The notes beneath the pieces are model-generated. The model was not told the DNA's origin. It saw only the letters and a list, made by a program, of their open reading frames with translations, and ran no database searches. Below, one piece after another: positions 36,379-44,184 of a stretch of DNA of 64,000 bases. The first letter of the stretch is position 1; every line of letters starts with the position of its first letter. Made by a program: the position numbers and the translations under genes. Source of the DNA: CAMAXB01 sp964476565 (GTDB taxonomy: Bacteria > Verrucomicrobiota > Verrucomicrobiia > Opitutales > Opitutaceae); the NCBI GenBank assembly GCA_964476565.1, contig CAYZBG010000005.1:39806-103805 (forward strand), in the 5' to 3' direction.

Positions 36379-37419
36379 ATGGGTGCATCCCCACATGACT
36401 CGCTCACGGCCGACTGGATCGGTGCCCTCCAATCGGTCGCGGACGCACAGGGTTATATGTCGTTCGAGCGGTTCATGACCGTGGCCCTTTATCATCCCGA
36501 ACTGGGCTATTACCGGCGCCACCGCCCGCGGGTCGGCTACGCTCCCGGCACCGATTTCTACACCGCGAGCACATCCGGAGCCGTGTTTGGCGAACTGGTC
36601 TGCGCCGCAGTCTGCACCCTGCTTGGCCCGAAGCGGCCCGAGCGGTTTCACTTCGTGGAAATCGGGGCAGAGCCCGGCCAAGGCGTCCTGCGTGACGTGG
36701 TGCATCCGTTTGCGTCCTACCAAAGCCTGCCGTTGGGTTCGGAACTCGCCCTCCATGGGCCGTGCATCGTCTTCTCCAACGAGCTGTTCGACGCCCGACC
36801 CTTTCGACGATTTGTGCGGCGCCAAGGCGCGTGGCGCGAAGTCGGGGTGCGGCTGGAAGACGGACGCCTCGCCGAGGCTGAGGTGCCTGTCAATCCGCCC
36901 GCCTACCTGCCGGACCACGCACCGGAGGGTTACCGCATCGATGCCCCCGAAGCGGCCGAACGTCTCGCCTCCGGGCTCGCCCGCGAGCCGTGGCACGGTC
37001 TGTTCGTCGCCTTTGACTACGGTAAATCATGGGACGAGTTGGTGCATGCGACTCCCCAGGGCACCGCGCGCGCGTACCACCGGCACACCCAGGAGCGCGA
37101 TCTGCTCGCCCGCCCCGGCGATCAGGACCTGACCTGCCATGTCTGCTGGGACTGGCTCATTCGCGCCTTGAACGCGCAGGGCTTCGACCGTCCGACCCTG
37201 CAAACACAGGAAGCGTTCTTCATCAAACATGCCGGCACGCGCATCGAGGCCTGGCTGAACACCACGACGGGCGTTCCGCCCGCCACGAAACGGAGCCTGA
37301 TGCAATTACTGCACCCGGCCTACCTCGGACAGAAGTTTGAGGTTCTGGCCGCCACGCGGGAGGAAACCAAGATTGCCCTTGATTCGGCCCCCGGCCGCTC
37401 CTTACTCTCGACCCTTTAA
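36379..37419 (+). CDS. MidA/NDUFAF7-type SAM-dependent methyltransferase
   Basis: 346 residues. The family opening SFERFMTVALYHPELGYY, then GTDFYTASTSGAVFGELVC, then the SAM-site FVEIGAEPGQGVLRDV, is that of PF02636 proteins. The blocks VFSNELFDARPF and FDYG complete it. Mitochondrial NDUFAF7 methylates an Arg of complex I. Bacterial targets are unknown. The protein ends with a tail not shared by the family. It is followed 13 bp later by rpmB. Confidence 0.85.
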   Translation: MGASPHDSLTADWIGALQSVADAQGYMSFERFMTVALYHPELGYYRRHRPRVGYAPGTDFYTASTSGAVFGELVCAAVCTLLGPKRPERFHFVEIGAEPGQGVLRDVVHPFASYQSLPLGSELALHGPCIVFSNELFDARPFRRFVRRQGAWREVGVRLEDGRLAEAEVPVNPPAYLPDHAPEGYRIDAPEAAERLASGLAREPWHGLFVAFDYGKSWDELVHATPQGTARAYHRHTQERDLLARPGDQDLTCHVCWDWLIRALNAQGFDRPTLQTQEAFFIKHAGTRIEAWLNTTTGVPPATKRSLMQLLHPAYLGQKFEVLAATREETKIALDSAPGRSLLSTL

Positions 37420-37432
37420 CCAACTCGAAACC

Positions 37433-37663
37433 ATGGCCAGAATTTGTGCAATCACCGGCAAGCGCCCCGTCAAGGGCAGCTCCATCAACCGCAAGGGTCA
37501 GTCCAAGAAGAGCGGTGGCATCGGCACCCACGTGACGAGCATCACCAAGCGCAAGTTCCGCCCCAACCTGCAGCGCATTCGCATCAAGACTGCAAATGGC
37601 GGCACCAAGCGCGTCTGGGTGGCCGTGAAGGCGATCAAGGCCGGCCTCGTCGAGAAGGTCTGA
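37433..37663 (+). CDS. rpmB: Ribosomal protein bL28
   Basis: 76 residues from the ATG at 37433, standard bL28 length. It begins MARICAITGKRPVKGSSINRKG, and the core HVTSITKRKFRPNLQ is present. It has one Cys only, so it is the zinc-free form. It is a structural protein of the large ribosomal subunit. It stands without the usual bL33 partner. A strong terminator follows. Confidence 0.97.
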   Translation: MARICAITGKRPVKGSSINRKGQSKKSGGIGTHVTSITKRKFRPNLQRIRIKTANGGTKRVWVAVKAIKAGLVEKV

Positions 37664-37686
37664 TCACCCGTTCAGCTTCATTCAGC

Positions 37687-37718
37687 AAAAACCGCGCGCC
37701 ATCGGCCGCGGTTTTTTT
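37687..37718 (+). terminator. Terminator between rpmB and fabF, usable from both strands
   Basis: A 10-bp stem AAAAACCGCG (37687-37696) pairs with CGCGGTTTTT (37707-37716) and continues into a T run. Both flanking genes converge on it, and the A run on the other side gives a U tract for the fabF direction too. Confidence 0.85.
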
Positions 37719-37780
37719 GTGTCCGGATGCGACCGGAAACAGCCGGGGCGGTGCCACCGCTCTCCGGCCCTTCAGTCGGG

Positions 37781-39031
37781 TCAAAGGGCGCGAAACACCA
37801 CGGACGCGTTCTGCCCGCCGAAGCCAAGATTGTTGCTCAAGACGCCCCTCACCCGCGCGGGACGGGCGGTGTTCGGCACGTAGTCGAGGTCGCACTCGGG
37901 GTCCGGCTCATGCAAATTAATGGTGGGAGCGAGCGTCTGTTGCTCAAGGGTCTTGGCGCAGATCACGCTTTCAATGCCACCCGCGGCGCCGAGCAGGTGA
38001 CCGGTCATCGACTTGGTCGAGCTGATGGCAAGGCGCGAAGCGTGGGCGCCAAAGACGCGCTTGATCGCCAAGGTCTCGAACTTGTCGTTGTAGGGCGTGC
38101 TCGTGCCGTGGGCGTTGACGTAGTCGATCTCGTCCGGAGCCATACCCGCACTCTTGAGCGCCCGCGTCATGGCCATCGACAGGCCCTTCCCTTCCGGGTC
38201 CGGCATGGTGATATGGTGCGCATCGCACGTCGCCGCATAGCCGGCGAGTTCGCAGTAAATCCGGGCGCCGCGCGCCTGGGCATGCGCCAGCGACTCCAAC
38301 ACCAGCACACCTGCACCTTCACCCATCACGAAACCGTCGCGACCGAGTGAGAAGGGACGGCAGGCGGTGGCCGGATCGTCGTTGCGCGTGCTCATCGCCT
38401 TCATCGAGCAAAAGCTCGCATAGGCAAACGGCGTGATCGAGGCCTCCGCCCCGCCCGCGATCATCACGTCGGCATCCCCGCGCCGGATCATGTGCATTGC
38501 CTCGCCCAGAGCGTGCGTCCCCGTCGCGCAGGCCGAGACCACACCGAAGTTGGGTCCGCGCGCGCCCAGATCGATCGCCACCATCCCGGAGCACATGTTG
38601 CCGATGAGGGACGGGATGGTGAACGGCGACACCTTCCGCGGCCCGCGCTCGGCCATGACCTTGAGTTGGGATTCGAACGTGAACATGCCGCCGATCCCGG
38701 AGCCAATCACCACGCCCACCCGGTCGGGGTCCTCACGCGTCATTTCGATGCCGGCGTCCTTCACCGCCTGGCGGGCGGCGACAAAACCGAAGTGGGTGTA
38801 GCGGTCGTTTCGCCGCGCTTCCTTGGGATCCATGTGGGCGGCGGCGTCCCAGTCGCGCACCTCGGCCCCAATCTGGCAGGCCATCTCGGACGGATCGAAG
38901 GCCTTGATCCGGTCTACCCCACCCCGTCCGGCCACCAAACTCGACCAGAATTGGGGAACATCATGACCGATCGCCGTAACGACGCCGAGTCCGGTGACAA
39001 CCACGCGCTGAGAGGGTGACAAGGTTTCCAT
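37781..39031 (-). CDS. fabF: 3-oxoacyl-ACP synthase II (FabF)
   Basis: 416 residues from the ATG at 39031; an in-frame GTG 2 codons earlier is also possible. The thiolase-fold catalytic triad is visible: Cys in VSACATGTHALGEAM, His in YVNAHGTSTPYND and His in SMTGHLLGAAG. It condenses malonyl-ACP with acyl-ACP in fatty acid elongation. It is the last gene of fabG-acpP-fabF on the minus strand. An intrinsic terminator lies between acpP and this gene, so fabF is probably expressed less than acpP. Confidence 0.95.
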   Translation of the reverse strand: METLSPSQRVVVTGLGVVTAIGHDVPQFWSSLVAGRGGVDRIKAFDPSEMACQIGAEVRDWDAAAHMDPKEARRNDRYTHFGFVAARQAVKDAGIEMTREDPDRVGVVIGSGIGGMFTFESQLKVMAERGPRKVSPFTIPSLIGNMCSGMVAIDLGARGPNFGVVSACATGTHALGEAMHMIRRGDADVMIAGGAEASITPFAYASFCSMKAMSTRNDDPATACRPFSLGRDGFVMGEGAGVLVLESLAHAQARGARIYCELAGYAATCDAHHITMPDPEGKGLSMAMTRALKSAGMAPDEIDYVNAHGTSTPYNDKFETLAIKRVFGAHASRLAISSTKSMTGHLLGAAGGIESVICAKTLEQQTLAPTINLHEPDPECDLDYVPNTARPARVRGVLSNNLGFGGQNASVVFRAL

Positions 39032-39052
39032 GGGCACAGGAGTGAAGGGTGG

Positions 39053-39104
39053 AAAACAAAAAGGCGTTCTACCTCAGGTCCCGAAGGACGCTTGGTAGAA
39101 CGCC
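39053..39104 (-). terminator. Intrinsic terminator between acpP and fabF
   Basis: On the minus strand GGCGTTCTACC (39104-39094) pairs perfectly with GGTAGAACGCC (39073-39063). The inner part GTCC-TTCG-GGAC forms a UUCG tetraloop, and TTTTTGTTTT follows. It lies inside the fab gene group, so it should act as a partial terminator that sets the acpP to fabF ratio. Confidence 0.85.
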
Positions 39105-39121
39105 AGAAAGACAGAAAAGGC

Positions 39122-39385
39122 TTACTTCGCGCCGGCCTTGGCCTTGATGTAGTCGACGACCTGACCCACCGTCTGGAGTTTCTCCGCGTCCGACTCAGGA
39201 ATCTCGCCCTTGATCTCATCCTTGAACTCTTCCTCAAAAGCCATGATCAGCTCGACCGTGTCGAGTGAATCGGCGCCGAGATCGTCCAAGAACGAGGCTT
39301 GGGGCGTGATCTGCTCTTCGTTAACATTGAGCTGGTTAACGATGATCTCTTTTACGCGTTGTTCGATGGTTTTTTGGTCGGCCAT
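39122..39385 (-). CDS. acpP: Acyl carrier protein
   Basis: 87 residues from the ATG at 39385. The phosphopantetheine-attachment motif is GADSLDTVE, with the modified Ser. The rest is acidic, as normal for ACP. It carries growing acyl chains. It follows fabG after 29 bp and is followed by a terminator. The long start at 39418 would overlap fabG and is not needed. Confidence 0.97.
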   Translation of the reverse strand: MADQKTIEQRVKEIIVNQLNVNEEQITPQASFLDDLGADSLDTVELIMAFEEEFKDEIKGEIPESDAEKLQTVGQVVDYIKAKAGAK

Positions 39386-39414
39386 GATAAGAAGTCGCTG
39401 ATCAACCGGAGGCT

Positions 39415-40164
39415 TCACATCGCCATGCCGCCGTCAACGGCAAAAACTTGACCGGTGATGTAGCCCGCCTCCTCGCTGGCGAGGAAGGCCGTCATGTGGG
39501 CAATGTCTGCGGCTTCACCGAAACGCTTGAGGGGAACCGCCGACAAAATCTGGGTCGAAGCCTCCGGATTGTTGACGAACTCCGTGGTCATGTCGGTCTT
39601 GATGAAACCCGGCGCGATGGCATTCACCGTCACGCTGCGCGAGGCGAACTCGCGGGCCAGGGTCTTGGTCAACCCAATCATGCCGGCCTTCGCCGCAGAA
39701 TAGTTCGCCTGTCCGGCGTTGCCCATGACACCCGAGACGGAGGTCATGTTGATGATGCGTCCCCACCGCGCCCGCGTCATCGGGCGGGCGAGGTGCTTGA
39801 TGAAGTGGAAACAACTGGTCAGGTTCGTCTGCAGCACGCTGTTCCAGTCGTCCTCGCTCATCCGGAAAAGCAGGCCGTCCCGGGTGATGCCGGCATTGTT
39901 GACCAGAATGTCGATCACCGGGTGCTCGGCGAGCAGCTGTTCGCAGACCTTGGCCACGGCCGCTCCGTCCGCGACATCCACCGCCACCGCCTTGGCCTTA
40001 CCACCGCTGGCGTTGATCGCCTGGGCCACCGCGCCGCACGAATCGGCCGACTTGGAAACGCAAATCACCGTCACCCCTTGGGCGGCGAGCAGTTCAGCGA
40101 TGGCTTTGCCGATGCCGCGACCGGCGCCGGTGACAAGGGCGGTTCGATTCTTGAAGGTGAGCAT
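39415..40164 (-). CDS. fabG: 3-oxoacyl-ACP reductase (FabG)
   Basis: 249 residues from the ATG at 40164. Rossmann motif TGAGRGIGKAIA near the N-terminus, NNAGITRDGLLFRM block, and the catalytic Ser-Tyr-Lys set in MTSVSGVMG then NYSAAKAG. These are the motifs of FabG short-chain dehydrogenases. It reduces 3-oxoacyl-ACP with NADPH. First gene of the fabG-acpP-fabF group; a TTGTC-N4-GACAA dyad lies upstream. Confidence 0.95.
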   Translation of the reverse strand: MLTFKNRTALVTGAGRGIGKAIAELLAAQGVTVICVSKSADSCGAVAQAINASGGKAKAVAVDVADGAAVAKVCEQLLAEHPVIDILVNNAGITRDGLLFRMSEDDWNSVLQTNLTSCFHFIKHLARPMTRARWGRIINMTSVSGVMGNAGQANYSAAKAGMIGLTKTLAREFASRSVTVNAIAPGFIKTDMTTEFVNNPEASTQILSAVPLKRFGEAADIAHMTAFLASEEAGYITGQVFAVDGGMAM

Positions 40165-40229
40165 GAGCGAAAAGGTGCGGGGACCAACCAAAGCGTAGCG
40201 AGTCGAAAATGGCCGGCGGACACCGACCC

Positions 40230-40243
40230 TTGTCACCGGACAA
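40230..40243. promoter_or_regulatory. Crp/Fnr-like dyad upstream of fabG
   Basis: TTGTCACCGGACAA has perfect 5-bp arms with a 4-bp spacer, the geometry of Crp/Fnr-family sites (TTG-N8-CAA). It lies 66-79 bp before the fabG start and just past the reductase stop codon. It shares the outer TTG/CAA with the palindrome at 4852. Function is inferred from form only. Confidence 0.35.
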
Positions 40244-40257
40244 CCGTCTCCACCGGC

Positions 40258-41430
40258 TCAGTACACGTCGCGCTGGTAGCGCTTGTCCTTCTTGAGCTGC
40301 TTGACGTACTCCACGGCCTGTTCCGGGCTCATGCCCCCTTGATGGGCGACGATCTCGTGCAGGGCCACGTCGACGTCCTTGGCCATGCGTTTGGCATCGC
40401 CGCACACGTAGAACGAGGCGCCGCCCTGGAGCCAGGCCCAGAGCTCGGCTGCGTTCGCCCGCATCTTGTCCTGCACGTAGACCTTGGCCGCTTGGTCGCG
40501 CGACCAAGCGAGATCGAGGCGGCTCACCTGGCCCTTGGCGAGGTAGTCCTTCCACTCGTCTTCGTAGAGGAAATCGGTCGACTGTTTCTGATCGCCGAAG
40601 AACACCCAATTGCGGCCCGTCGCCCCCACCGCGACGCGTTCTTGCACAAAGGCTCGGAACGGTGCAATGCCCGTGCCCGGTCCGACCATGATCACATCCT
40701 TGGTGGCGTGATCGTCGGCCAGTCCGAAATGCGAATGAGAAACGAAGGTCGGCACCGGCGTCACGTTGACCTGGACACGGTCGGACATGAAGGTCGAGCA
40801 CACGCCCACCCGGTCGCGGCCATTGGTCTGATAGCGGACGATCGCCACCGTGAGGTGCACCTGGGTTGGGTAAGGCTTGGGTGAGGACGCGATCGAATAC
40901 AGACGGGGCATCAGCTTGCGCAGGTGGTCGACGAACTCCTGCGGCGTCAGCCGGGCGCCGGGGTACTCCGCGAGCAAATCCACGTACTCCCGTTCATCGA
41001 GGTAGGCCGTCAGCTGTTCCTTGGCCTCGGGCTTCAACAGGGACTCCAGACGGGCCTTTTCCGCAGGATCGGCCGTGCGCGCGAGGAACGTGTTGAGAAT
41101 CTTGGCCGTCGGCCCCGCCAGCGCGAGACGTGAGGTGAGCGCTTCCCGCAGGGAAATGGGCGCCGCCAGCTTGAGCATCACCGGTGAAACCGGCTCGTCG
41201 CCCGTGGCCCCCAGGCGTTGGAGAATCTCCGCCACCTCGGAGGAGCGGTTCGTGGCAAAGATGCCGAGCGAATCCCCGACCTTGTAGCTCAACCCGCTGC
41301 CGCCGATGTCGACGACCAGATGCCGGGTTTCCTTGGCCGAGCCAGGCCGGTTGAGGAGGCGATTCTCGACGATCTTCGCCGGGAAGGGATTATCCTTGGA
41401 AAAGGCAGAGGAGGCGACGGGAGCGGACAT
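40258..41430 (-). CDS. CysJ-like FAD/NADPH reductase lacking a flavodoxin domain
   Basis: 390 residues from the ATG at 41430 (MSAPVASSAFSKDNPF). FAD domain with RLYSIASSP and GVCSTFMSD; NADP domain with GPGTGIAPFRAF; C-terminus YQRDVY. It is clearly related to the second half of the flavoprotein at 8166 but has no FMN domain and no N-terminal helix motif. It may act as an NADPH:ferredoxin- or flavodoxin-type reductase, or with a separate sulfite reductase haemoprotein. No partner gene is beside it. The open frame beyond 41430 is not conserved and runs against the divergent pseudouridine synthase region. Confidence 0.85.
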   Translation of the reverse strand: MSAPVASSAFSKDNPFPAKIVENRLLNRPGSAKETRHLVVDIGGSGLSYKVGDSLGIFATNRSSEVAEILQRLGATGDEPVSPVMLKLAAPISLREALTSRLALAGPTAKILNTFLARTADPAEKARLESLLKPEAKEQLTAYLDEREYVDLLAEYPGARLTPQEFVDHLRKLMPRLYSIASSPKPYPTQVHLTVAIVRYQTNGRDRVGVCSTFMSDRVQVNVTPVPTFVSHSHFGLADDHATKDVIMVGPGTGIAPFRAFVQERVAVGATGRNWVFFGDQKQSTDFLYEDEWKDYLAKGQVSRLDLAWSRDQAAKVYVQDKMRANAAELWAWLQGGASFYVCGDAKRMAKDVDVALHEIVAHQGGMSPEQAVEYVKQLKKDKRYQRDVY

Positions 41431-41557
41431 AAAACGCCGATTGAGGGCATCGCGCCATGCCCGCGCAAGCCTTAACACCTCCCGTGTTGCTCCCGGCGCC
41501 GGCACCCTGTCCGCCGGGCTTGCGTCATCCGGACAAATCACCCCAACTGCCCCGATC

Positions 41558-42349
41558 ATGTCCGCCCAAGAACCGATTCGCGTGCAAAAATACCTCGCCG
41601 ATGCCGGGGTCTGCTCGCGTCGCGCCGCCGAGGCCCTGATCACGGGCGGCGAGGTCTGGGTGAACGGCCAACTGGCCACCCTCGGCCAAAAGGTCACTCC
41701 GGGGATCGACCGGGTGACGGTGAGCGGCAAGAGCATCCGCGCCTCGGCCCAGCCCAAGCTGACTGTCGCCGTCCACAAACCCAAGGGGCTGGTCTGCTCC
41801 AACGACGATCCGCACAACGCCGACACCGTCTTTGACCTCCTGCCGCCCGAGCTGGCCCGGCTGCGCTTCTTTTGTGCCGGTCGCTTGGACAAGGACAGCG
41901 AGGGTCTGGTGATTCTCACCACCGATGGCGAACTTGCCAACCGGCTGATGCATCCGAGCAACCTCGTGGTCAAACGCTACCACGTGCGCCTCGCCGAGCC
42001 CTTCCCGCACACCAAGGTGCCGCGCCTGCGCAAGGGCGTGATGATCGAAGGCGAGCGCCTGCAGGTCGAACGTGCCGCTCTGGTCAATCCGAGCCACCAG
42101 ATGTCCTGCGACCTCGATGTCTGGATGCACCACGGCAAGAAGCGCGAAATTCGCCAGCTGTTCATGGCCCTCGGCTACGAGGTGAAACGCCTCAAGCGCT
42201 ACCAGATCGGCTCGTTCCCGTTGCGCGGAATCCCAGTTCGCGCCGTGAAACAACTTTCCACGCGGGAAATCTCAGCTTTATTCAAGATACCGGCGCCCCA
42301 CGCTCGCTCCGCCGCCGCCAAGACCACCGCCACCGCCCATGAAGACTAA
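41558..42349 (+). CDS. Pseudouridine synthase of the RsuA/RluB group
   Basis: 263 residues from the ATG at 41558. An N-terminal S4 RNA-binding domain (RVQKYLADAGVCSRRAAEALI) is followed by the catalytic block CAGRLDKDSEGLVILTTDGE, in which Asp of GRLDKDSEG is the nucleophile. HHGKKREIRQLFMALGYEV also fits. It isomerises a uridine in 16S or 23S rRNA; RsuA, RluB and RluE types cannot be separated by eye. It overlaps the next gene by 11 bp. Confidence 0.92.
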   Translation: MSAQEPIRVQKYLADAGVCSRRAAEALITGGEVWVNGQLATLGQKVTPGIDRVTVSGKSIRASAQPKLTVAVHKPKGLVCSNDDPHNADTVFDLLPPELARLRFFCAGRLDKDSEGLVILTTDGELANRLMHPSNLVVKRYHVRLAEPFPHTKVPRLRKGVMIEGERLQVERAALVNPSHQMSCDLDVWMHHGKKREIRQLFMALGYEVKRLKRYQIGSFPLRGIPVRAVKQLSTREISALFKIPAPHARSAAAKTTATAHED

Positions 42350-43139
42350 GCTCGTCGTCCTCGCCTCGCTGTTTGCGGCTTCCTTCGCCTCTGCCGCTCC
42401 TTTGCCGCAGGCCACTCCGGTCTACGTGCGCCCGGCCGCGGGCGCTCCCGTCATCGCCACCCTGCCCGCCGGCACCGAACCCGCCCCGGTCGCCACCGGC
42501 TACGGCCTGCTCCCGACCGGCTGGATCGCCGTGGCCGTCAAAGGTCCCCATGAAGTCTTCGTTCAGAACAAGGACCTGACCAAGAGCCTCGACGTCAAAC
42601 CGGGCGCGCCGCTCCATCGCGACGCCAACACCCAGAGCGAGGTGCTCGCAACCGGTGCCGAGGGCGATGTGACCGAGATCATCGATCTGCGCGGGCGCTG
42701 GACGAAGCTGCTGCTCAAACGCGACCTCGTGGGCTACATCCAAGTGAGCGGGTCCGCCTCGCCCGCTCCGGCCCTCGCGACGGCCACGCCGCCGCCCGCG
42801 CCGCGCGCTCCCGCCGCCGTTGCCGCGCCGCCGGCCGCCACCGCCCCCGCAGGCCAGGCCGTGCCCCTCATGCAATCGCCGGGCGAACGCGCCCTGCCCC
42901 GCCTCTTTCAGGGCCGCCTGACCAGCACGCGCAACCCCCTTCGTCCGCGCCGTCCGTACGACTACCAGCTGACCAGCGAGGAGGGCGAACGCTATGCCTA
43001 TGCCGACCTGTCCAAGCTGCTTCAGACCGAACAGCTCGACAAGTATCTCGACCGGGTTGTGGTCGTCTACGGCGCCGCGCAGCCGGTACCCGGCACGCAG
43101 GACATCGTGATTGTGGTCGAGTCCCTGCAGCTGCGCTGA
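42339..43139 (+). CDS. Exported SH3-like domain protein of unknown function
   Basis: 266 residues. Signal peptide MKTKLVVLASLFAASFASAA, then one or two SH3-like beta-rich modules (VYVRPAAGAPVIATLPAG at about 28; GAPLHRDANTQSEVLATG at about 89). A Pro/Ala-rich linker covers about 140-175. A C-terminal part of about 80 residues (from LFQGRLTST) is conserved in style but not recognised. Bacterial SH3-like modules often bind cell-wall peptides. It overlaps the pseudouridine synthase gene by 11 bp. No function is assigned. Confidence 0.7.
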   Translation: MKTKLVVLASLFAASFASAAPLPQATPVYVRPAAGAPVIATLPAGTEPAPVATGYGLLPTGWIAVAVKGPHEVFVQNKDLTKSLDVKPGAPLHRDANTQSEVLATGAEGDVTEIIDLRGRWTKLLLKRDLVGYIQVSGSASPAPALATATPPPAPRAPAAVAAPPAATAPAGQAVPLMQSPGERALPRLFQGRLTSTRNPLRPRRPYDYQLTSEEGERYAYADLSKLLQTEQLDKYLDRVVVVYGAAQPVPGTQDIVIVVESLQLR

Positions 43140-43243
43140 CCGCGACCTCCGCGGCAGCCGGAACGGTTGTCCTGCTCCGTTGGATACATCCAGCGGCATG
43201 CCGCCTGCCCGGGCGTCATGCCCGCAAACACCCGCCTTTTCCC

Positions 43244-44116
43244 ATGACCCTCATCGACGGCAACGAAATCGCCACCACCCTGATCGCCGAACTCAAGGCC
43301 GAGGTCGCCGCCCTCCCCGGCCGCAAGCCCTGTCTCGCGCTCGTCCGCGTCGGTGACGATCCGGCCTCGGTGTCCTACGTGCGCAAAAAAGAGAAGACTG
43401 CGGCCGAGATCGGGGTCGAGAGCCGCATCATCCTGCCGCCCGTCACGATCACCCAGGAGGCCTTGTTCGCCCTCATCGACGACCTCAATGCCGATCCCGG
43501 CGTCGACGGCATCCTGGTTCAGTCGCCGCTGCCCAAACACATCGACGAGGTGGCAGTCTTCCGCCGGGTCGCCGCCCATAAGGACGTCGACGGTTTCAAC
43601 ACCCTCAACCTGGGCAAGGTCGCCCAGGAAGACGAGAGCGGCTTCGTCGCCTGCACCCCTGCCGGGATCATGGAGCTCCTGGCCCGGAGCGGCGTCGACC
43701 TGAAGAGTAAGCACGTGGTGGTGCTCGGCCGCTCCCTCATCGTCGGCAAACCCGTCGCCCTGCTCGCCCTGCAGAAAAAGGCCGGGGCCAACGGCACCGT
43801 CACCATCTGCCATTCCGGCACCACCAATCTCCCGGCCATCACCCGCCTCGCCGACGTCCTCATCGCTGCAATTGGACGACCCGAGTTCGTTACCGCCGAC
43901 ATGGTCAAGCCTGGTGCCGTCGTGATCGACGTTGGCATCAACCGAGTACCCGATTCCTCGAAAAAGACCGGATACCGGCTCACCGGCGATGTCCATTTCC
44001 CCTCCGTCTCCGCCATCGCGTCCCAAATCACCCCGGTTCCGGGCGGTGTCGGTCCGATGACGGTGGCGATGTTGATGAAAAACACCGTAAAAGCGCGCCG
44101 CCAAGGGGCGAAGTGA
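43244..44116 (+). CDS. folD: Methylenetetrahydrofolate dehydrogenase/cyclohydrolase FolD
   Basis: 290 residues, normal FolD length. Motifs: VGDDPASVSYVRKKEK with the catalytic Lys, VDGILVQSPLPKHID, VDGFNTLNLGK, the NADP block VVVLGRSLIVGKPVALL, and the C-terminal TPVPGGVGPMTVAMLMKN. It interconverts methylene- and formyl-tetrahydrofolate for one-carbon metabolism. It begins a + strand run with the histidine kinase, proC and hldD. Confidence 0.96.
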   Translation: MTLIDGNEIATTLIAELKAEVAALPGRKPCLALVRVGDDPASVSYVRKKEKTAAEIGVESRIILPPVTITQEALFALIDDLNADPGVDGILVQSPLPKHIDEVAVFRRVAAHKDVDGFNTLNLGKVAQEDESGFVACTPAGIMELLARSGVDLKSKHVVVLGRSLIVGKPVALLALQKKAGANGTVTICHSGTTNLPAITRLADVLIAAIGRPEFVTADMVKPGAVVIDVGINRVPDSSKKTGYRLTGDVHFPSVSAIASQITPVPGGVGPMTVAMLMKNTVKARRQGAK

Positions 44117-44184
44117 GGCTTTGGCGGCCTCCGGGGCGATGTCGGTCATTGCTTCCCAAGTGACCGAACCCTATCTCTTTCCCA

